Source: CAYPNP01 sp964412195
GTDB lineage: Bacteria; Acidobacteriota; JAAYUB01
Direction of reading: 5' to 3'
DNA length: 64,000 bases
Assembly: GCA_964412195.1 (NCBI GenBank)
Contig: CAYPNP010000002.1
Location: 186,001 to 250,000 of the forward strand
Shown here: positions 62,503 to 64,000 of the stretch, piece after piece
Layout of the letters: the number at the start of each line of letters is the position of its first letter
Numbering within the stretch: position 1 is the first letter of the stretch
The notes under the pieces: model-generated
Seen by the model: only the letters and a program-made list of their open reading frames with translations
What the model was told of the DNA's origin: nothing
Databases searched by the model: none
Program-made: the position numbers and the translations under genes

Positions 62503-64000
62503 TCAGATGATGGTCGTGAGCGCGGACAGAACGGTGTTGTTCGCGCTGACGTCCGTCTTCTCCGCGATGGTGTTCGTGGAAGCGGCGATCGTATGTGTTC
62601 GCTCGGCGATCACCCTCGTATCGGCCCCTACGGTCTGGAGGGTTTCGCCGATCACCTGGGTGTCCGTCCCCTCGAGCTGGGAGACTTCGGCGGCGAGCGC
62701 GTTGGTGGCCACCGCGAGCTGGTCCACCGTCCCGGCCATGTGATTCACCTCTCCGGAGAGCTCGCTGACGTCGCCCGCCAGCCGGGAGGTCTGGCCCGCC
62801 AGCTGGCTGACTGAGGTGACCAGCTTGTTCTCCACGCCCCGGAGGTTGTTCACCTCGGTCGCCAAATGGGAAACCTCGCCCTCGGTGTCCACACGTTCGA
62901 AATGCACCCCCCATTTGACGGGAGAAAAATGGATCTCGTTCTGCAGGTACTTGCCCTTCAACGCCAACTTCAGTTCAAAGGCCACGCCCATGACGACATC
63001 GACGGCCGTGATCAGTTTGATGTGGGAATAATTGCCGACGAAAATCTCCTCAGTGGCGCCGACAACCATCTCGAATTTGTTCCCGCTGATAGTCGTTTTC
63101 TCGTTGTGGCATTTGAACTGAAGATCCCCTTCCATTTCCGCTTTCAGCCCGGCGACCTCCGATTCCAGGTCCGTGACTTCCTGCTCCAGGCTCTCCATCT
63201 GTTCCTGAAGGTCCGGGGTGGGTGACTCCTCGGGGGAGGGTGTCGGGGTGGGCGGACCGGGCCGGGTCGGCGTCGGGGTCGGTGTGGGGTCGTTTGGCGC
63301 GCCGATTCTCAGGTAAACACCCTGGTTCGGCACGTGGAAGAGGAACCGCTCGCTGCCGGCCTTATCTTCAATGGCCATCCGGTTGCTGCCGCCCGTCTGC
63401 AGCACCGCCATGGTCTGGTTGTCGCCGGTGACCGGGCTGGGCGTCGCCGGGTTGGGCACCGCTCCGGCGATCACCGGGCGGTTCGGGTCCCCGTCGATGA
63501 ACGCCAGCAGCACCTCGGTGCCCTTGTGCAGCGGGAAGTGCATCCCGTGATCCGAACCGGCGTACGGCGTCATCATCCGGAGCCAGGCCGAGGCCTTCCC
63601 GTCCTTGCGGCCGCTCAGGTCGAAGGGTAGAATCACCTTGTAGCGCCCGAGGTCATCCAGCTCTGCGTACTGTCCGCTGGCCGCGGCGTCGATCTTTGCG
63701 TTCAGAAGCCCGTAGAACCGGGACCTCTCCGTCACCCGCTCGGAGCGGAACTGCACCGACGCCGGAATGGCCGTGAACCGGTTGCGGTAGAACGGCTCCT
63801 CCTCCCCCGGCGCCAGCGGGATCCCAAGTCCGGCCAGCAGGTAGGCCGCCTGGCTGCCTTCATGGGCCAGAAGAGTGGTCAGGTAGGATTTGTTGAAATC
63901 GTCGCGGTAGTGGTCCTCCAACCGGAAGGTGTACCCCGGCCGCAGGAACGGGATGGCGCTCTCGCCGGTGAATTCCTGCTCCCGGCACATGAGCGCCTCG
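62503..64000 (-). CDS. vgrG: VgrG spike protein 4, partial
   Basis: About 499 residues are visible; the gp27-like N-terminus lies beyond the right edge. The visible part starts at EALMCREQEFTGESAIPFLRPGYTF in two adjoining blocks shared by all four paralogues. The OB core, a Pro-Thr linker and a coiled coil like that of VgrG 2 (LQEQMESLEQEVTDLESEV) follow. The heptad tail is like that of VgrG 3 (GEVSHLA, GDVSELS, ending LSALTTII). It looks like a mosaic of its neighbours. Confidence 0.93.
   Translation of the reverse strand, partial: EALMCREQEFTGESAIPFLRPGYTFRLEDHYRDDFNKSYLTTLLAHEGSQAAYLLAGLGIPLAPGEEEPFYRNRFTAIPASVQFRSERVTERSRFYGLLNAKIDAAASGQYAELDDLGRYKVILPFDLSGRKDGKASAWLRMMTPYAGSDHGMHFPLHKGTEVLLAFIDGDPNRPVIAGAVPNPATPSPVTGDNQTMAVLQTGGSNRMAIEDKAGSERFLFHVPNQGVYLRIGAPNDPTPTPTPTRPGPPTPTPSPEESPTPDLQEQMESLEQEVTDLESEVAGLKAEMEGDLQFKCHNEKTTISGNKFEMVVGATEEIFVGNYSHIKLITAVDVVMGVAFELKLALKGKYLQNEIHFSPVKWGVHFERVDTEGEVSHLATEVNNLRGVENKLVTSVSQLAGQTSRLAGDVSELSGEVNHMAGTVDQLAVATNALAAEVSQLEGTDTQVIGETLQTVGADTRVIAERTHTIAASTNTIAEKTDVSANNTVLSALTTII

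Noticed and set aside
55020..64000. Effector VgrGs with C-terminal toxin domains
   Set aside because: All four tails are linkers, coiled coils and heptads. No catalytic motif or toxin fold is visible.

Overview
The window is 64 kb of GC-rich DNA and contains one 100-base run of N at 38505-38604, so it comes from a scaffold, probably a metagenome or draft bacterial genome. It is Gram-negative: there is a Kdo (lipopolysaccharide) pathway, an outer-membrane type VI lipoprotein (TssJ) and a SYLF lipid-binding protein. GC content, a Ser/Thr kinase with a TPR tail, a TMTC-like TPR membrane protein and the DUF2169/DUF3540/DUF4150/pentapeptide set would fit Acidobacteriota or a neighbouring deep phylum. 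That placement is an inference and no marker gene here settles it.

Layout. 1-6.7 kb is housekeeping and accessory metabolism: an SDR / acetoacetate-decarboxylase-like / 3-hydroxyacyl-CoA-dehydrogenase operon, a duplicated membrane protein, a VapBC module, a radical SAM protein, an OsmC protein and a small exported protein. At 6.87 kb is an initiator tRNA with its own promoter and terminator. 7.1-10.8 kb is a three-gene signalling operon: a GAF pseudokinase, a REC-kinase hybrid and a response regulator. 10.8-16.8 kb runs pyrG-kdsA-kdsD-kdsC, a diverged four-helix-bundle protein, an ABC-2 polysaccharide permease and a DinB-like protein. 16.8-17.9 kb is a repeat-rich, largely non-coding stretch that holds a methyltransferase-like remnant.

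19.1-40.1 kb (+ strand) is a type VI secretion operon, tssJ-K-L-M-A-B-C-hcp-tssE-F-G-H. It is followed by an unusual gene that joins TssB-like and TssC-like parts, then by a secreted collagen-like protein with an Asp-box propeller. Converging on it from 64 to 40 kb (- strand) are four tandem vgrG genes, three of them with a visible promoter of their own. Next come DUF2169-pentapeptide, pentapeptide, DUF3540 and PAAR-like DUF4150 genes, an unknown protein, a GT60-like glycosyltransferase and a TMTC-like TPR protein. A Ser/Thr kinase, a 94-residue protein and an isoprenyl-synthase-like protein end the - strand set. The picture is a contractile injection system with several alternative spikes, an accessory set for spike loading and a putatively glycosylated collagen-like surface protein.

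The most unexpected signal is in the gaps between genes. At least eight places carry short tandem arrays of degenerate 6-9 base words, mostly 7-mers, often in inverted pairs. The word differs at each place but the layout is the same. Five of these arrays contain the TGA stop codon of the upstream gene in their first word. One inverted pair frames a four-helix-bundle (S23/IVP-like) gene that sits between two type VI accessory genes, which looks like a small mobile cassette. The 17 kb gap also holds two facing, diverged copies of a roughly 160-base element with four hairpins, whose stems show compensating base changes.
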